A DNA stretch of 64,000 nucleotides from Halomonas alimentaria (GTDB lineage Bacteria; Pseudomonadota; Gammaproteobacteria; Pseudomonadales; Halomonadaceae). This document shows positions 35,336 to 44,839 of the stretch, piece by piece (position 1 is the stretch's first letter; each line of letters opens with the position of its first letter). The stretch lies in NCBI RefSeq assembly GCF_009902005.1, contig NZ_WUTT01000001.1, positions 1,204,541 to 1,268,540 of the forward strand, read 5' to 3'. Under the pieces are notes generated by a model. The model saw nothing but the letters and a program-made list of their open reading frames with translations, had not been told where the DNA came from and did no database searches. Position numbers and translations under genes: made by a program.

Positions 35336-36699
35336 GGCGTGTGCTGGCATGGCTGCGTGGTGACCTGCGTCTGGCCGACAATCCCCTGGTGCGCTTCGCC
35401 TCGCCCGCCGAATCGCTGCTCTGCGTCTACGTGCTGGACGACGCCTGGCTCGAGGATTGCGCCGGCCTGGGGCCCCGCATCGGCGCCGCGCGGCTGCGCT
35501 TCCTGTGGGAGAGTCTGATCGCCCTGCGCGGCGAACTGCTGGGTCGCGGCAGCGACCTGCTGGTGCTTGTCGGGGACCCGGTGGCGGAGGTCGCCGCTCT
35601 GGTCGAGCGTCACGCCATCGACCAGCTTCGCGTGCGTCGCGACGCCGGCTGGGAGGAGGGCCGCGCGGTGGCGCGCCTGGCCGAGCGCCTGGGGTCAGGG
35701 GTCGAGCTGTGGCAGCCCGATTCCGGCACCCTCCTCGATGAGGATGACTTGCCGCTGCCCCTGGCCTCGCTACCGCCGAGTTTCTCGGCCTTCCGTCGCC
35801 GTGTGACACGCGACGCCACGCTGCCGGCGTCCTGGCCGGCGCCGGTGACCCTGCCGCCCTGGCCTGAAGACGCGCCGCGAGGGCTGCCGGCGCTGCATCG
35901 GATATCACCTGCCGCCGCCGACTGGACGGCCGATGCGCGCGGCGACTTTTGCTTCGCCGGAGGCGAGGCGGCCGGGCTGGCGCGGCTCGACCACTACCTC
36001 TGGCAGAGTGGCGCCGTGGCCAGCTACAAGCAGACACGCAACGCCTTGATGGGCTCTGACTTCTCCACCCGCCTCGCGCCCTGGCTGGCCCACGGCTGTC
36101 TCTCGGCGCGTCAGGTGCACGATGCGGTACGCGCCTGGCAGGCGACCCATGGGGCGAGTGACTCCAGCGAGTGGGTGATCGTCGAACTGCTGTGGCGCGA
36201 CTACTTTCATTGGGCAGCGCGCCAGGAGGGGGCGGCACTGTATGGCCGCCAGCGGCTGCCGCCGGTTGACGACGCCTTCCTTCACTGGTGTCGGGGTCGG
36301 ACAGGGGTGCCGCTGATCGATTCCGCCATGCGCGAACTGTTTGCCACCGGCTGGCTCTCCAATCGGGCGCGTCAGAATGCGGCGAGTTTCCTGATCTTCG
36401 AGCTGGGTGGTGATTGGCGCCTCGGTGCGGCCTGGTTCGAGCGCTGCCTGGTCGATTACGATGCCGCCAGCAACTGGGGCAACTGGCGTTACGTGGCCGG
36501 TGTGGGGCGGGATCGCCGCGGGCATCGCTTCGATATCCCCTGGCAGGCCCGTCGTTACGACCCCGAGGGTGACTATGTGGCCCGCTGGCAACCCTCGCTG
36601 GCCTCGCAGCCGGTGGCCCAGCCCCACCGGCTCCGGTGTGCCGATGTTCAACGCTTTCCCCCGTCCCCGGGCGGCAAGGTGCCGCCCGTCGATCCCTGA
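35332..36699 (+). CDS. Cryptochrome DASH (photolyase/cryptochrome family)
   Basis: A 455-aa protein. N-terminal Rossmann antenna domain (VLAWLRGDLRLADNPLV), then the FAD-binding domain. DASH hallmarks are SYKQTRNALMGSDFSTRLAPWLAHGCLSARQVH, ELLWRDYFHWAARQ, and the C-terminal NWGNWRYVAGVGRDRRGHRFDI. DASH proteins repair cyclobutane dimers mainly in single-stranded DNA or act as blue-light receptors. The GTG at 35332, overlapping the DUF2256 stop, is the likely start; a TTG at 35323 is in frame. It is the second member of this superfamily in the window, unrelated in class to the FeS enzyme at 20279. Confidence 0.9.
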   Translation: MRRVLAWLRGDLRLADNPLVRFASPAESLLCVYVLDDAWLEDCAGLGPRIGAARLRFLWESLIALRGELLGRGSDLLVLVGDPVAEVAALVERHAIDQLRVRRDAGWEEGRAVARLAERLGSGVELWQPDSGTLLDEDDLPLPLASLPPSFSAFRRRVTRDATLPASWPAPVTLPPWPEDAPRGLPALHRISPAAADWTADARGDFCFAGGEAAGLARLDHYLWQSGAVASYKQTRNALMGSDFSTRLAPWLAHGCLSARQVHDAVRAWQATHGASDSSEWVIVELLWRDYFHWAARQEGAALYGRQRLPPVDDAFLHWCRGRTGVPLIDSAMRELFATGWLSNRARQNAASFLIFELGGDWRLGAAWFERCLVDYDAASNWGNWRYVAGVGRDRRGHRFDIPWQARRYDPEGDYVARWQPSLASQPVAQPHRLRCADVQRFPPSPGGKVPPVDP

Positions 36700-36709
36700 G
36701 GAGCCCTGC

Positions 36710-37189
36710 ATGCCCCTTCCCGGACTCGCCATCGATGCCGACGGCCGCCTCTCTCGCCTGCCGCTGCTGCTTGGTCTGGCCGGCCTCTTGCCCTTCCTGT
36801 TCACTGCTGCGGCGGCCTGGCTGGCGCCGGTGGCCTGGCAGGTGGTGGCCATCAAGGCATTCCTCGCCTATGCCGCCGTGATCCTCTCGTTTCTGGGCGG
36901 CATCCAGTGGGGCGTTGCCATGTCGCTGGAGTCGGCCGGCAGTGCCGCCTTTCGTGCACGCCTGCTGCTGAGCATGGCCCCGAGCCTGATCGCCTGGCCG
37001 GCACTGCTGCTGCATCCGCTGAGTGGCGCCTGGGTGCTGGCCAGTGGTTTCGTGCTGGTGCGCCTGCATGAGCTGGGGCGCGACAGCCGCGAAACGCTGC
37101 CTACCTGGTTCCAGTCCCTGCGCAACCTGCTCAGCGTGGTGGTGCTTGTCTGCCTCGCAGCGGTGATCTGGCGCCTCTCCGGATACTGA
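36710..37189 (+). CDS. DUF3429 family membrane protein
   Basis: A 159-aa protein with about five hydrophobic helices and the DUF3429 core AYAAVILSFLGGIQWGVAM. It begins 10 nt after the cryptochrome stop with GAGGAGCCC before the ATG, so it is probably in the same operon. In many halophilic and marine gammaproteobacteria DUF3429 genes are seen near photolyase clusters. Function unknown. Confidence 0.85.
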   Translation: MPLPGLAIDADGRLSRLPLLLGLAGLLPFLFTAAAAWLAPVAWQVVAIKAFLAYAAVILSFLGGIQWGVAMSLESAGSAAFRARLLLSMAPSLIAWPALLLHPLSGAWVLASGFVLVRLHELGRDSRETLPTWFQSLRNLLSVVVLVCLAAVIWRLSGY

Positions 37190-37263
37190 ACGGACTTCCC
37201 GCGGCGCACCAACTGAGCGATGATCGTTGCCTGTTGCCATAACGCCAAGGAGTGCCTGCCACC

Positions 37264-38547
37264 ATGCAACGGATGACCCTGACCTGCTGCCTGACGTTAG
37301 CCCTGCTGGCCGGCTGCCAGAGCGGCCCGGCCCGTGAGGCGAGTGCCGCCGAGCAGTCGTCCGCTACCCCCGGCGAGACGGCTGTCCAGACCTCTTCCGG
37401 CACTTCCGATGCCCGGGAACCTGGTGCCACCGAGAATTTTTCCGCCTGGCTGGCCCGCTTCCGTGGGGAGGCACGGGGCGAGGGGATCTCGCCGGCGACC
37501 CTGGCCCTCGCCCTGGACGGTGTGCGCTATCGCCCCCGGGTGATCGAGCTGGACCGTTCCCAGCCGGAGTTCGTGCGCCCCATCTGGCAGTACCTGGACA
37601 GCGCCGTCTCCGCCCAGCGTGTCACCACCGGGCGGGCCCGCCTGGCCGAGCACCGCGACACCGCGCGCCGCATGGAGCAGCGCTACGGGATGCCGGCGGA
37701 GGTGGTCGTGGCGATCTGGGGCATCGAGAGCAACTACGGCGGCAACTTCGGCGACTTCTCGACCCTCGAGGCGCTGGCGACGCTGGCCTACGACGGGCGG
37801 CGCCGCGACTTCGCCCGGGGCGAGCTGCTCGCCGCCCTGCGCATCATCGAGGCCGGGGATATCGCCCCCGAGCGCATGCTCGGCTCCTGGGCCGGCGCCA
37901 TGGGCCATACCCAGTTCATCCCCTCCAGTTTCGAGGCCTACGCCAAGGACGGTGACGGCGACGGCCGCCGCGACATCTGGGGCAGCATCCCCGACGTCAT
38001 GGCCTCCACCGCCCACTATCTGGCGCGTGCCGGCTGGCGCGAGGGGGAGCCCTGGGGCGTCGAGGTGACCCTGCCGGAGGGGTTCGACTATGCCCAGACC
38101 GAGCTTTCCAACCGCCGCTCGTCTGCCGCCTGGTCCGCACAGGGCGTCCGTGCCGTGGGCGATGGAGCCTTGCCCGCCTATGACGAGGCGGCGGTGATCG
38201 TTCCCGCCGGGGCGAACGGGCCAGCCTTCCTGGTGGGTCCCAACTTCCGGGCCATCCTGCGCTACAACAACGCCACCAGCTATGCGCTGGCCGTGGGTAG
38301 CCTGGCCGACGAGATCGCGGGGCGCGACGGAGTCGTCGGCGGCTGGCCCCGTGACGAGCAGCCGCTGGCACGGGCCCAGGTGCGCGAGATGCAGCACGCC
38401 CTCAATGCACGCGGCTTCGAGGTGGGCACGCCCGACGGCATCCTGGGTCCCAACACCCGGCGTGGCCTGCGTGAGTATCAGGCCTCCATCGGCGAGGTGC
38501 CGGACGGCTTTGCCACCCGGCGCTTGCTGGAGCGCCTGATCCGCTGA
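37264..38547 (+). CDS. Lytic murein transglycosylase lipoprotein (MltB-like) with peptidoglycan-binding domain
   Basis: A 427-aa protein. Lipoprotein signal with lipobox LLAGC near residue 16-20, a Ser/Thr/Glu-rich linker to about residue 60, an SLT_2/MltB catalytic domain with Glu155 in IWGIESNYGG and the substrate region GAMGHTQFIPSSF, and a C-terminal PG_binding_1 domain (about 360-425, VREMQHALNARGFEVGTPDGILGPNTRRG). It cleaves the MurNAc-GlcNAc bond to give 1,6-anhydro ends, feeding the recycling route represented by amgK-murU at 45.9 kb. The ATG at 37264 lies 11 nt after AAGGAG; an in-frame GTG at 37252 overlaps that site. Confidence 0.9.
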   Translation: MQRMTLTCCLTLALLAGCQSGPAREASAAEQSSATPGETAVQTSSGTSDAREPGATENFSAWLARFRGEARGEGISPATLALALDGVRYRPRVIELDRSQPEFVRPIWQYLDSAVSAQRVTTGRARLAEHRDTARRMEQRYGMPAEVVVAIWGIESNYGGNFGDFSTLEALATLAYDGRRRDFARGELLAALRIIEAGDIAPERMLGSWAGAMGHTQFIPSSFEAYAKDGDGDGRRDIWGSIPDVMASTAHYLARAGWREGEPWGVEVTLPEGFDYAQTELSNRRSSAAWSAQGVRAVGDGALPAYDEAAVIVPAGANGPAFLVGPNFRAILRYNNATSYALAVGSLADEIAGRDGVVGGWPRDEQPLARAQVREMQHALNARGFEVGTPDGILGPNTRRGLREYQASIGEVPDGFATRRLLERLIR

Positions 38548-38594
38548 ATTTACCGAGGACTCCGGTCGCGAGGGCCGGTCGCAAGAGGACATAG

Positions 38595-39161
38595 ATGATG
38601 CGCATCAAGCATGCCCTGGCAGCGGTTCTGGGAATGGTCCTGCTGGCCTCGGCGGCCCAGGCCGACGAGGACAAGGTGTTCGGCTGGGTCGAGAAGGCCA
38701 TCGTGGAGCCCTGGGGCGTGGAGGTGAAGGCCAAGCTCGACAGCGGCGCCCTGACCTCCTCGCTGGACGCCCGCGACATCGAACGCTTCAAGCGCGACGG
38801 AGAGCGCTGGGTACGCTTCCGCCTCAAGCTGGAGGACGAGGAGAGCGGCGAGGTGTTCAGCGAGCGCCTGGAGTTGCCGCTCTATCGCAGCCTTCGCCTG
38901 CGGGGTGCTGGCGGCACCGACCGCCGCCCGGTGGTGCTGATGAAGGTGTGCCTTGGCGATACCGTGTACGAGGAGCAGTTCAGCCTGCGCGATCGTGGCG
39001 ATATGAACTATCCGCTGCTGCTGGGGCGGCGAACCATCGGCCACCTGGGCCTGCTGGATGTGCGCGATACCTTCCTCTCCGAGCCGGTCTGCGACGACGA
39101 TTCGCCGCTGGTGGAGCATGATCCCGAAGAGGAGGAGGTCGTCGAGGAGCCCAACGACTGA
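38595..39161 (+). CDS. Exported retropepsin-like / putative zinc protease (PF05618-type)
   Basis: A 188-aa protein with a signal peptide (cleavage after AQA near residue 23) and the domain earlier called putative ATP-dependent zinc protease (COG4067), now considered related to retropepsin-like aspartic peptidases. The key motif is KLDSGALTSSLDA with Asp49-Ser50-Gly51 as the likely active site. The C terminus (last 20 residues) is very acidic. The substrate is unknown. The TGA is followed after 3 nt by the CTAG target duplication of the IS element. Confidence 0.82.
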   Translation: MMRIKHALAAVLGMVLLASAAQADEDKVFGWVEKAIVEPWGVEVKAKLDSGALTSSLDARDIERFKRDGERWVRFRLKLEDEESGEVFSERLELPLYRSLRLRGAGGTDRRPVVLMKVCLGDTVYEEQFSLRDRGDMNYPLLLGRRTIGHLGLLDVRDTFLSEPVCDDDSPLVEHDPEEEEVVEEPND

Positions 39162-39164
39162 CTG

Positions 39165-39168
39165 CTAG
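39165..39168. repeat. Target-site duplication CTAG, left copy
   Basis: CTAG directly before the left inverted repeat of the IS1380-like element; the matching copy is at 40743-40746. Confidence 0.75.
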
Positions 39169-39335
39169 CCCGGATGTTGCACCGGGCCGGCCAGACGCTC
39201 CCAGATCTCAGGCTCGGTGAAGACATTGGCGCTACGGGCTTGAGATTGGCTATTTCTTGATCAATTTCCTGAGCTCAAGGCGCATTTCCCCCTACCCCCA
39301 TGTGTTTTCTGTGCCGGGGACAGCACGCCGCGGCG

Positions 39336-40655
39336 CTATCCCGGCACCAGCTTGCTGGCCAGCTTCAGGAAGAGGTCCTGCTCCGGGTACTGGCTGCTCA
39401 ACATCAGCCGAATCGTGCGCGTGTTGCGGGTGATGACAGCGCCGATCTTCAGCAGCTTCAGGCGGAGGGTGTTGACCTGGGCCTGGGCGAAGGCGGTGCG
39501 CTTGAGGTAGATCCGGCGTAGCCGCTCCAGCAGCAGGTAGGCCAACCCCGACAGCAGCAGTCGGTACTGGTTGGGCCACCATTCGTGGCAGCTGGTGCGG
39601 TCGGAGAACAGGAACTGCTGCTCCTTGATACGGTTCTCCATCTCGCCTCGGGCACAGTAGCGGTGGTCATAGAGCCACTCGGCGCTGCAGCCGCGCAGGC
39701 TGGTGACCACATAGCGGGTGTTGAAGCCACGCCGGCTGGTCTCGGACTTGACGATGACCTTGCGTCGACGCTCCTTCCAGCTCTTGGCAGCGTACTCGAT
39801 GAAGCCGAAGACACGCTCCTTCTCCCAACTCTTCTCGAAGCGGATAGCCGACGTGTAGTCGATGTCCAGAGCCAGCTTGGCCAAGCGCTTGTTGCCGGCG
39901 AGGCCGATGATGTAATCGACGCCGTGGCGGTCACACCAGTTGAGGATCAGTGGACGGCAGAAGCCGCTGTCGCCTCGGAAGACGATCTTCACCTCAGGCC
40001 ACGCCTGGCGCAGCCGCCGAACCAACAGGGCGAGGATGGCACCGGCGTGGTGGGCGGCATCCAGCGAGGCCGGACGCAGATAGCTGACCAGCAGCTGGTC
40101 GCCACAGAATACGAACAGCGGCAGGAAGATGTAGTGGTTGTAGTAGCCGTTGAAGTGCCGCCCGAGCTGCTGGCCATGCACCCGATCGTCGGTGGCATCG
40201 AAGTCGAGGTAGAGCGGTTTCTTGGGTGGCCGCCGGAACGAGCGGATGAACTGCTCGATCATCTCTTCGTGGATGGTGATCGCCCAGTCCCGGTCGGCTT
40301 GCTGCTCGAAGCGGCACAAGGTGGACTGGCTGGCCAGCACGCCATCGGTATCGACGGCGGTCTGCAGGGCGATATCGTGACGCAACGCATGGTGGTCATT
40401 GAGATCCTCATAGCCCAGCGCCAGGCCGAACACGCGCTGCCGGACCAGGGTTTCGGTGCGGTGCAGGCAGCGCTGAGCGTCGCGCTCGTCGCTGAGTCGG
40501 CGAGCGACGGCGCGGGTCAGGCCCATCTCGCGATCGAGCTGCCGCAGCAGCAGGATACCGCCGTCGGAAGTGACATCACCGCCATCGAAACGGGCGATGA
40601 CCTGACGGCCTTTGCAGCGTGGAAAGGAAGCGGACGGCGTGGTACATTTTGTCAT
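39336..40655 (-). CDS. IS1380-family DDE transposase
   Basis: A 439-aa transposase starting MTKCTTPSASFPRC and containing VIARFDGGDVTSDGG, the first Asp region LYLDFDATDD, the second VFRGDSGFCRP and the Glu in YCARGEMENRIKEQQ, i.e. a DDE triad of the IS4/IS1380 superfamily. There are no frameshifts or stops, so it could be active. No obvious Shine-Dalgarno precedes the ATG; instead a stem-loop arm directly abuts it. Confidence 0.93.
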   Translation of the reverse strand: MTKCTTPSASFPRCKGRQVIARFDGGDVTSDGGILLLRQLDREMGLTRAVARRLSDERDAQRCLHRTETLVRQRVFGLALGYEDLNDHHALRHDIALQTAVDTDGVLASQSTLCRFEQQADRDWAITIHEEMIEQFIRSFRRPPKKPLYLDFDATDDRVHGQQLGRHFNGYYNHYIFLPLFVFCGDQLLVSYLRPASLDAAHHAGAILALLVRRLRQAWPEVKIVFRGDSGFCRPLILNWCDRHGVDYIIGLAGNKRLAKLALDIDYTSAIRFEKSWEKERVFGFIEYAAKSWKERRRKVIVKSETSRRGFNTRYVVTSLRGCSAEWLYDHRYCARGEMENRIKEQQFLFSDRTSCHEWWPNQYRLLLSGLAYLLLERLRRIYLKRTAFAQAQVNTLRLKLLKIGAVITRNTRTIRLMLSSQYPEQDLFLKLASKLVPG

Positions 40656-40715
40656 GGCGGCTGAGGCGGTTGGTTCTTGTGTAGGAGCTTGAATTATAAC
40701 CGATTTTCAGCCGCC
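40656..40715 (-). promoter_or_regulatory. Transposase promoter inside a long stem-loop that can cover its start codon
   Basis: Arms GGCGGCTGA (40656-40664, plus strand) and TCAGCCGCC (40707-40715) are a perfect 9-bp inverted repeat with a 42-nt loop. On the minus strand the second arm ends right at the transposase ATG, and a consensus -10 TATAAT (40693-40698) lies inside the loop. RNA from this promoter would lack the first arm; read-through RNA from rsmE would contain both. On the plus strand the stem is followed by T5 (40716-40720), resembling a terminator. Confidence 0.6.
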
Positions 40716-40742
40716 TTTTTCATGTCTGATGCAATATCCAGG

Positions 40743-40746
40743 CTAG
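40743..40746. repeat. Target-site duplication CTAG, right copy
   Basis: CTAG directly after the right inverted repeat. On the minus strand it contains the TAG stop codon of rsmE. Confidence 0.75.
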
Positions 40747-41456
40747 AAGAGTCGCGCCAGCAGGGCGGTGACCGCGGTCTCCACCCGCAGGATGCGCTGG
40801 CCTAGGTGGATGCCTTCGCAGCCCGCGGCGAGCAGCTTCTCCACCTCCCAGGGAATGAAGCCCCCCTCGGGACCCACCAGCAGCAGCGTTTCCTCGTTAA
40901 GCCCCCGCGGGCAGTCATTGGGCATGCCGGGGTGGGCCAGCAGTCCGCGCCGCCCCTCCAGGAGGTCGGGCAGACGGTCCTCCACGAAGGGGCGAAAGCC
41001 CTTCTCCAGGGTGACCTCTGGCAGGCGGGTGTCCCGGGCCTGCTCCAGACCCAGCACCAGGTGGTGGTGGATCTTCTCCGCGTCGAGCTCCGGCGACATC
41101 CAGTAGCTCTTCTCCACCCGCCGGGTATGCAGCAGGGTGATCCGCTTTACCCCGAGGGTGGTGACGTGTTCGAGGCTGCGCGCCAGCATGCGTGGCCGCG
41201 GCAGCGCCAGCACCAGGTGCACCGGCAGTGCCGGCGGCGGGGCCTGGTCGAGGGCTTCCAGCGCGAAGGTCGCCTCCTGCTCGTCGAGGGTGAGCAGCTC
41301 GCCCCGGCCGATACCTCCGCCGACCACGCCGAGGGTCAGGCGGTCCCCGGGGGCGGCGCGGTGTACCTCGCGCAGGTGGCGCAGGCGTCGCGGATCGGTC
41401 ACCCGGGCGAGGCCTTGATGCGCGATATCGTCGGGGGCTAGCAGGATCAGGTTCAT
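40743..41456 (-). CDS. rsmE: 16S rRNA (uracil-1498-N3)-methyltransferase
   Basis: A 237-aa RsmE of the SPOUT class, methylating U1498 in the 30S decoding region. N-terminal PUA-like domain (residues 1-70), then the knot domain with VGPEGGFIPWEVE and LGQRILRVETAV. Length and end match the family (E. coli 243 aa), so the IS inserted into its stop codon left the protein intact: the duplicated CTAG restores TAG. Confidence 0.95.
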   Translation of the reverse strand: MNLILLAPDDIAHQGLARVTDPRRLRHLREVHRAAPGDRLTLGVVGGGIGRGELLTLDEQEATFALEALDQAPPPALPVHLVLALPRPRMLARSLEHVTTLGVKRITLLHTRRVEKSYWMSPELDAEKIHHHLVLGLEQARDTRLPEVTLEKGFRPFVEDRLPDLLEGRRGLLAHPGMPNDCPRGLNEETLLLVGPEGGFIPWEVEKLLAAGCEGIHLGQRILRVETAVTALLARLF

Positions 41457-41496
41457 CGGGGACTCGCCGCGTTGGTAATCAAAAGATGGCTATACC

Positions 41497-41524
41497 TTGC
41501 ATGGTGGGTGTCGCGGTGCACAAT
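41497..41524 (+). promoter_or_regulatory. Possible promoter of phaR
   Basis: -35 TTGCAT (41497-41502), a 16-nt spacer and -10 CACAAT (41519-41524), 50 nt before the GTG start. Confidence 0.45.
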
Positions 41525-41573
41525 GGTCCCACAGGGGCAGTCGTCCCTCCCACGTTGAATGAGGAGCAGCGCC

Positions 41574-42044
41574 GTGCGCGTGATTCGCAAGTATGCCAAC
41601 CGCAGGCTCTATGATACCGAACAGAGCCGCTATGTGACCCTCGAGGACCTGCGTGGGCTGATCCTCGACGAAGTGCCGTTCCGCGTCGAGGATGCCAAGA
41701 GCGGCGAGGACCTGACCCGTACCATCCTGCTCTCGATCATCATCGAGCAGGAGCAGGCCGACGGCGATGCGCAGGTGTTTTCCAACGACCTGCTGGCCCA
41801 GTTCATTCGGGTATACGACATGGCCCACCCGCTGCCCCTGTCGCGCTACCTGGAGCAGGGCACCAAGCTGATGATGGAGCAGCAGCAGCGCATGCAGGAT
41901 CAGTGGCAGCAGGCCCTGCGCCACTCGCCCATGGACCTGATGCGCGAAATGGCCGAAGAGAACATGCGCTTCTGGCAGCAGACCATCGGCCAGGGACCCG
42001 GTGCCGGTGGCAAGGGCGACAAGGGCGACGATGACAAGGCGTGA
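41574..42044 (+). CDS. phaR: Polyhydroxyalkanoate synthesis repressor PhaR
   Basis: A 156-aa protein with the PHB accumulation regulatory domain RVIRKYANRRLYDTEQSRYVTLEDL at the N terminus (DNA binding), the PHB_acc repeat region (about 70-110), and a Gln/Met/Lys-rich C-terminal tail. PhaR binds PHB and represses phasin and PHA genes. The GTG at 41574 was chosen because GAGGAG ends 7 nt before it; the ATG at 41559 would place that site inside the gene. No pha synthase or phasin gene is in the window. Monocistronic. Confidence 0.9.
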   Translation: MRVIRKYANRRLYDTEQSRYVTLEDLRGLILDEVPFRVEDAKSGEDLTRTILLSIIIEQEQADGDAQVFSNDLLAQFIRVYDMAHPLPLSRYLEQGTKLMMEQQQRMQDQWQQALRHSPMDLMREMAEENMRFWQQTIGQGPGAGGKGDKGDDDKA

Positions 42045-42140
42045 GCGCTTGTCGCGACGCAGGCGCCACGACTTTCTGACATAATACCGCCTCGATTTCC
42101 AACGCCGCTCAGTCGGCCAGCAGCATGAAGGTGGAATAGG

Positions 42141-43433
<1,293 letters not shown>

Positions 43434-43491
43434 GTCACGCCCTTGAGCTACGGCACCTCGCGTCACAACAAGAGCAACATGGGAGGCAAGC

Positions 43492-43932
43492 ATGGAGCGC
43501 GTCAGGCTCGATTTTCCCGAGGCCGCCATCATCCACCGCCAGCCACTGACGGTGCGCGTGACCGACATGAACTATGGTCGTCACCTGGGCCATGACGCCC
43601 TGGTGTCGCTGCTCCACGAGGCTCGGATCCAGGCCCTGGCCGGGCTGGGGCTCACCGAGTGGGACCTGGGAGGCTATCCCAGCGTGGTGGCCGACCTGGC
43701 CGTACAGTACCAGTCGGAGGCGCGCTGGCCCGACGCCCTGGTGGTAGAGACGGCGATCCCCCCTTCCCGGGGCAAGGCGCTCACCGTCTTCCAGCGGGTG
43801 TGTCACGCCGAGGGTGGCCGCCCGGTCGCCACGGCGCGGCTCAACCTGCTGCTGGTGGATCCCGCGAGCGGCCGCCCGGTGGCGGTCCCCGAGACCGTGC
43901 AGGCGGCCATCTCCGGGGCGGGAGGGGCCTGA
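43492..43932 (+). CDS. Acyl-CoA thioesterase of the 4-hydroxybenzoyl-CoA type (hotdog fold)
   Basis: A 146-aa hotdog protein. The family region TDMNYGRHLGHDALVSLLHEARIQALAGLG aligns with the Asp/His-rich segment of 4HBT/YbgC thioesterases, and LAVQYQSEARWPDALVVET gives the second strand block. The substrate cannot be told. GGGAGGCAAGC precedes the ATG. The stop overlaps the prkB start (TGATG), so they are co-translated. Confidence 0.85.
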   Translation: MERVRLDFPEAAIIHRQPLTVRVTDMNYGRHLGHDALVSLLHEARIQALAGLGLTEWDLGGYPSVVADLAVQYQSEARWPDALVVETAIPPSRGKALTVFQRVCHAEGGRPVATARLNLLLVDPASGRPVAVPETVQAAISGAGGA

Positions 43933-44804
43933 TGTCCCGTGAATATCCGATCATCGCCGTGACCGGCTCTTCCGGAGCCGGTACCACCACCGTGAAGCGC
44001 ACCTTCGAGCGCATGTTTTCCCGTGAGGACGTACACGCCGCCTTCGTTGACGGTGACGCCTTCCATCGCTACACCCGTGAGGAGCTTTCGCGGATCTTTC
44101 GCGAGGAGCCGGAGCGCAAGGATGAGCTCTCCCACTTCGCCGTGGAGGCCAACCTGCTCGAGGAGCTCGAGACCCTGTTCCAGGAGTATGGCGAGAGCGG
44201 CAGTGGCACCTATCGCCACTACATCCACGCCGAAGACAAGCAGATGATCGAGTCCGGCTACCGCATCGGCACCTTCACCGAGTGGCAGCCATTGCCCTAT
44301 GGCACCGACCTGCTGTTCTACGAGGGGTTGCACGGAGGCCTGGTCACCCCCGAGCACGACATCGCCCGTCATGTCGATCTGCTGGTGGGCGTGGCGCCGA
44401 CCATGAACCTCGAGTGGATCCAGAAGATCGACCGCGACACCAAGTTGCGCGGTTATTCCCAGGAGGCGGTGATCGATACCATCCTGGGGCGCATGGACGA
44501 CTATGTACGCTATATCCAGCCGCAGTTCTCGCGCACCCATATCAACTTCCAGCGGGTGCCCACGGTGGACACCTCCAATCCCTTCGAGGTGCAGGACATT
44601 CCTACCGACGCCGAGTCCTTCGCGGTGATCCGCTTCCGGGAACCGGCCACGGTGGATTTTCCCTACCTGCTGGCGATGATCCAGGATGCCTTCATGAGCC
44701 GCCCCCACACCCTGGTGGTGCCCGGAGCGCGAGTCTCCCTGGCCATGGAGCTGATCCTGGGGCCGCTGGTGCGCCACCTGCTGGCCCAGCGGCGATTCCG
44801 CTGA
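43932..44804 (+). CDS. prkB: Phosphoribulokinase-like kinase (PrkB type)
   Basis: A 290-aa P-loop kinase close to E. coli PrkB (289 aa). Walker A GSSGAGTTT at residues 12-20, VDGDAFHRYTREEL, the acid pair region FYEGLHGG and the phosphoribulokinase signature LEWIQKIDRDTKLRGYSQEAV. Phosphoribulokinase makes ribulose-1,5-bisphosphate, yet nothing else in the window suggests a Calvin cycle; the physiological substrate of this heterotroph-type enzyme is uncertain. It is coupled to the thioesterase and precedes a HIT gene. In E. coli prkB is also near an osmC-like gene (yhfA), as here. Confidence 0.88.
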   Translation: MSREYPIIAVTGSSGAGTTTVKRTFERMFSREDVHAAFVDGDAFHRYTREELSRIFREEPERKDELSHFAVEANLLEELETLFQEYGESGSGTYRHYIHAEDKQMIESGYRIGTFTEWQPLPYGTDLLFYEGLHGGLVTPEHDIARHVDLLVGVAPTMNLEWIQKIDRDTKLRGYSQEAVIDTILGRMDDYVRYIQPQFSRTHINFQRVPTVDTSNPFEVQDIPTDAESFAVIRFREPATVDFPYLLAMIQDAFMSRPHTLVVPGARVSLAMELILGPLVRHLLAQRRFR

Positions 44805-44839
44805 GCGCGATCAACCCGACGAGTGAGGAGGCCCGAGAG

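Larger units (their letters stand above)
39169..40742 (-). mobile_element. Complete IS1380-like insertion sequence (1574 bp)
   Basis: Ends are imperfect inverted repeats: left CCCGGATGTTGCACC (39169-39183), right complement CCTGGATATTGCATC (40728-40742), 12 of 15 identical. Both ends begin with CC, and a 4-bp CTAG duplication flanks the element, as expected of the IS1380 family. It carries one intact transposase on the minus strand. It sits precisely between the exported protease gene and rsmE. The stretch 39184-39335 after the transposase stop holds no gene. Confidence 0.88.

Noticed and set aside
39184..39335. Small gene between IS left end and transposase stop
   Set aside because: No frame with a start signal; ordinary IS 3' region with a short imperfect hairpin.
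42048..42087. Promoter of purD with CATAAT
   Set aside because: A -10-like hexamer is present, but no -35 at an acceptable distance; not listed as a feature.
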